In this document: positions 62,058 to 64,000 of the stretch, piece by piece
How positions within the stretch are numbered: position 1 is the first letter of the stretch
How the letters are laid out: every line of letters starts with the position of its first letter
Assembly (NCBI GenBank): GCA_002951995.1
Contig: CP019797.1
Span: 3,580,501 to 3,644,500 of the forward strand
Length of the DNA stretch: 64,000 bases
Origin: Stenotrophomonas acidaminiphila
GTDB lineage: Bacteria > Pseudomonadota > Gammaproteobacteria > Xanthomonadales > Xanthomonadaceae
Direction of reading: 5' to 3'
Translations under genes and position numbers: made by a program
The notes under the pieces: model-generated
Database searches by the model: none
Told to the model about the DNA's origin: nothing
Seen by the model: the letters and a program-made list of their open reading frames with translations, nothing else

Positions 62058-62063
62058 AGTGTA
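62058..62063 (-). promoter_or_regulatory. -10 box TACACT of rmuC
   Basis: TACACT on the minus strand, seven bases before the ATG at 62050, the seventh of the leaderless-type boxes. Confidence 0.45.
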
Positions 62064-62131
62064 GCCCCGCGCGTCTCACCGGCTGCGCCGCTTCTGCGAT
62101 CATGTGCACCCCACGCGCATTCCCGCCCGCC

Positions 62132-62665
62132 ATGAAGCCGTTGCTGCTGTCCTGCCTGTTGCTGCTGTCGCCGGTCGCCGCGGCGGGTTCGCAGACGATC
62201 ACCTCGCCCGCCCCCATTCCCGCGGGCGATGCACGGCCCAGGGTGTTCCTGGCCGGCAGCATCGAGATGGGCAGGGCCGGCGACTGGCAGCAGCAGGTGC
62301 AGCAGGCGCTGGCCGACGAGGACGTGGTGCTGCTCAACCCACGCCGCGCCGACTGGAACCCGGCCTGGCGCGCCGAGGCCGACGAGCCGGAGTTCCGTCG
62401 CCAGGTGGAATGGGAGCTGGCAGCACTGGAACAGGCCGACATCGTGCTGATGTACTTCGCGCCGGGCACGCAGAGCCCGGTCACCCTGCTCGAGTTCGGC
62501 CTGTATGCGCGCTCGGGCAAGCTGCTGGTGGCCGCGCCGGCGGGCTTCTGGCGCAAGGGCAATCTGGACATCACCGGCGACCGCTACCGGGTACCGCGGC
62601 ATGACGACCTGCAGGCGCTGATCGCCGCGGTGAAACAGCGGCTTGCCATGCAGCGCGCGCGCTGA
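62132..62665 (+). CDS. Nucleoside 2-deoxyribosyltransferase-like protein with a signal peptide
   Basis: Protein of 177 residues. The core matches nucleoside 2-deoxyribosyltransferase-like proteins: RVFLAGSIEMGRAGDWQQQV, VVLLNPRRADWNPAW, and ADIVLMYFAPGTQSPVTLLE followed by FGLYARSGKLLV, with the Glu of LLEFG as the expected nucleophile. Such proteins are normally cytoplasmic, yet this one starts MKPLLLSCLLLLSPVAAAGS, a convincing Sec signal. If the start is right, the enzyme is exported; if a later start were used it would lose little of the fold. The role is unknown. Confidence 0.75.
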   Translation: MKPLLLSCLLLLSPVAAAGSQTITSPAPIPAGDARPRVFLAGSIEMGRAGDWQQQVQQALADEDVVLLNPRRADWNPAWRAEADEPEFRRQVEWELAALEQADIVLMYFAPGTQSPVTLLEFGLYARSGKLLVAAPAGFWRKGNLDITGDRYRVPRHDDLQALIAAVKQRLAMQRAR

Positions 62666-62684
62666 GCCGGCCGGGACCAGCGCC

Positions 62685-63308
62685 ATGCCGTGGATGGGCA
62701 TCAACGACCTGGGCACCTTCGTGGTGGCCGTCATCCTTTTCCTGATGCTGCCCGGGCCGGGCACCTTCACCCTGCTCACCGCCACCGCGCGCGGCGGCGT
62801 GCGCGCCGGCTACGCGACGCTGGCCGGGTTGATGCTGGGCGACCAGATCCTGATCGCCATCGCCGCCACCGGCGTGGCCGCGCTGCTGAAGGCACATCCG
62901 CTGCTGTTCGCCGGGCTGCGCTACGTCGGCGCGGCCTACCTGGTCTGGGTCGGCCTGCAACTGCTGCGCGAACCGGCCGCCGCGGCCGGCGCCACGGCGC
63001 AGCAATGGGGCCGGCGCTGGTTCCGGCAGGCGTTGCTGGTGGGCGTGCTCAACCCCAAGGCGATCCTGTTCTACATGGCGTTCTTCCCGCTGTTCATCGA
63101 CCCGGCCACGCAGCGTGGCGCGTTGACCCTGGGGCTGATGGCCGGGTTGATCGCGGTACTGAGCGTGGGCTGGTGCTCGGTGCTGATCTTCGGCGGCCAG
63201 TTCATCGCCCGGCGCCTGGCCGGGTACCCGCGCGTTGGCGTGTGGCTGCGGCGCGCGGTCGGCGTATGCTTGATCGCATTCGGCGTACGGCTCGGGCTGG
63301 AAGGCTGA
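62685..63308 (+). CDS. LysE/RhtB-family amino-acid exporter
   Basis: Inner-membrane exporter of 207 residues with about six hydrophobic segments. The family signature appears near the start: FLMLPGPGTFTLLTATARGG, then GLMLGDQILIAIAATGVAAL and GVLNPKAILFYMAFFPLFI. The exported amino acid is unknown. The start at 62685 (MPWMGINDLG) is chosen; an ATG at 62694 is an alternative. It follows the previous gene at 19 bases, probably as one transcript. Confidence 0.88.
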   Translation: MPWMGINDLGTFVVAVILFLMLPGPGTFTLLTATARGGVRAGYATLAGLMLGDQILIAIAATGVAALLKAHPLLFAGLRYVGAAYLVWVGLQLLREPAAAAGATAQQWGRRWFRQALLVGVLNPKAILFYMAFFPLFIDPATQRGALTLGLMAGLIAVLSVGWCSVLIFGGQFIARRLAGYPRVGVWLRRAVGVCLIAFGVRLGLEG

Positions 63309-63330
63309 GCCCCGGCGCCGGGAGGTCGGC

Positions 63331-63687
63331 ATGCCCATCCATTGCAAGCGCGCCTACGAACCGGCCACCGCCACCGATGGCCAGCGCTTCCTGGTCGACC
63401 GCCTGTGGCCGCGCGGGGTCAGCCGCGCCCGGCTGCAGGCGCAGTGGCTCAAGGACGTGGCGCCCAGCAACGAACTGCGGCTGTGGTTCGACCACCGCGC
63501 CGAGCGCTGGGACGCATTCCGCCAGCGCTACTGGCGCGAGCTGGCCGCGCAGCCACGGCTGCTGGCGCCGCTGCGCGATGCGCTGGACGCAGGGCCGGTG
63601 ACCCTGGTGTACGCCGCCAGCGACACCGAACACAACCAGGCCGTGGCCCTGCGCGAGTACCTGCTGGCGCATCCGCGCCGCGCGTAG
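63331..63687 (+). CDS. DUF488 family protein (YeaO-like)
   Basis: Small protein of 118 residues of the DUF488/YeaO group; function unknown. Characteristic parts are KRAYEPATATDGQRFLVDRL, WPRGVSRARLQAQWLKDVAP, SNELRLWFDH and FRQRYWRELAAQP. It starts 22 bases after the LysE gene and probably shares its transcript. A REP hairpin begins just before its stop codon ends. Confidence 0.88.
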   Translation: MPIHCKRAYEPATATDGQRFLVDRLWPRGVSRARLQAQWLKDVAPSNELRLWFDHRAERWDAFRQRYWRELAAQPRLLAPLRDALDAGPVTLVYAASDTEHNQAVALREYLLAHPRRA

Positions 63688-63711
63688 GTACGCGGCTTGC
63701 CGCGTACGGGG
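63684..63711 (+). repeat. REP element, GTAG head (SMAG-like)
   Basis: GTAG (63684-63687) overlaps the DUF488 stop codon and is followed by GTACGCGGC-TT-GCCGCGTAC (63688-63707), a perfect 9-bp stem, and GGGG. Layout as at 10924 with different stem bases. Confidence 0.8.
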
Positions 63712-64000
63712 TTCGCCGCGGCGCGCCATCGGCGAAGCCCGGCGCAGTGAGCCTCCATGGCCACGACGTGGATGCGCCGCATCTTGCCGGCAGCTCCTGT
63801 CCCCGCCATCGCCCGCAGGCGCTGCGTCGGGCGCCCTGCCCCGCTTCGTCCACGCCGCCCCCCGGGCGCATCGGCGGACGACGCCATCAACACCTGGCTG
63901 GCGGCTTTTGTGCCGGATCCGTCGCCCCGGCTACCGCCCATCGCCAAAGCCCATGAAAGCAGCGGGAAATTCTGGCTTTGCTGCGCTGCGTTCGGCGAAA
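63712..64000. other. Stretch at the window end without a confident gene
   Basis: After the REP element an ATG at 63757 opens a frame that stays open to the window end (81 codons, Arg/Pro-rich, then NTWLAAFVPDPSP). It has no ribosome site and no pattern I recognise, and it includes a C6 run (63858-63863) where frame errors are common here. A partial gene is possible but unsupported. Confidence 0.3.

Noticed and set aside
1..64000. CRISPR arrays, tRNA or rRNA genes, prophage or biosynthetic clusters
   Set aside because: No regularly spaced repeats, no cloverleaf or rRNA segments, and no phage structural or synthase genes were seen.
63757..64000. Open frame running off the window end as a partial gene
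   Set aside because: No ribosome site and no recognisable protein pattern; recorded only as an uncertain stretch.

Overview
The window is GC-rich chromosomal DNA from a gammaproteobacterium, most likely of the Xanthomonadaceae (Stenotrophomonas, Pseudoxanthomonas or Xanthomonas type). This rests on the protein set (rdgC, ttcA, plsB, rep, tdk, an FHS sugar permease, opgD, mutM, phhA with a divergent Lrp-type gene, recCBD, the mla operon, rmuC), on TANNNT promoter boxes, and on small GTAG-headed REP hairpins like those described in Stenotrophomonas. I see no rRNA, tRNA, CRISPR array or prophage.

Layout. 1-10.9 kb: a YgjP-type metallopeptidase, rdgC, ttcA, an unrecognised secreted protein, two very small genes, plsB with an upstream lipoprotein gene, pyrF overlapping an acid phosphatase lipoprotein gene, and yceH. 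11.07-12.10 kb: one IS481-family insertion sequence placed exactly at the stop codon of an acetyltransferase gene. 12.7-32.1 kb: rep, a Sel1-like secreted protein, tdk, a sugar permease, opgD, mutM, a fatty-acid desaturase overlapping an EF-hand gene, an ABC ATPase, two secreted hydrolases, an AIM24-type protein, a patatin lipoprotein, an outer-membrane porin, the Lrp/phhA divergent pair and a DUF2306 membrane protein. 32.2-35.3 kb: a NarL-type two-component pair, then a divergent metal efflux/repressor pair (DmeF-like and RcnR-like) around a clear operator.

35.4-39.8 kb: a tight four-gene operon (DUF3348, DUF802, a MotB/OmpA-like protein, DUF2894). Its architecture resembles an ion-driven MotAB/ZorAB-type motor with a very long cytoplasmic coiled-coil tail, and it is the best candidate here for a poorly described system. 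40-44.3 kb holds pirin with a divergent LysR gene, a decayed gene, a truncated gene start and a ParDE-like toxin-antitoxin module with a perfect operator palindrome. 44.4-53.3 kb is the recC-recB-recD operon, followed by a rhuM gene and the six-gene mlaFEDCBA phospholipid-transport operon (54.6-58.8 kb). The end carries gpx, a hydrolase, rmuC, a deoxyribosyltransferase-like protein, a LysE exporter and a DUF488 protein.

Two patterns cut across the window. Seven genes have a -10-like box 5-7 bases before the start codon, which suggests leaderless mRNAs. Eight genes (including rep, recC, mlaD and mlaA) are broken by nine apparent one-base deletions, mostly in homopolymer runs. The second pattern looks like consensus-sequence error rather than biology, so the affected genes are annotated as probably functional unless stated otherwise.
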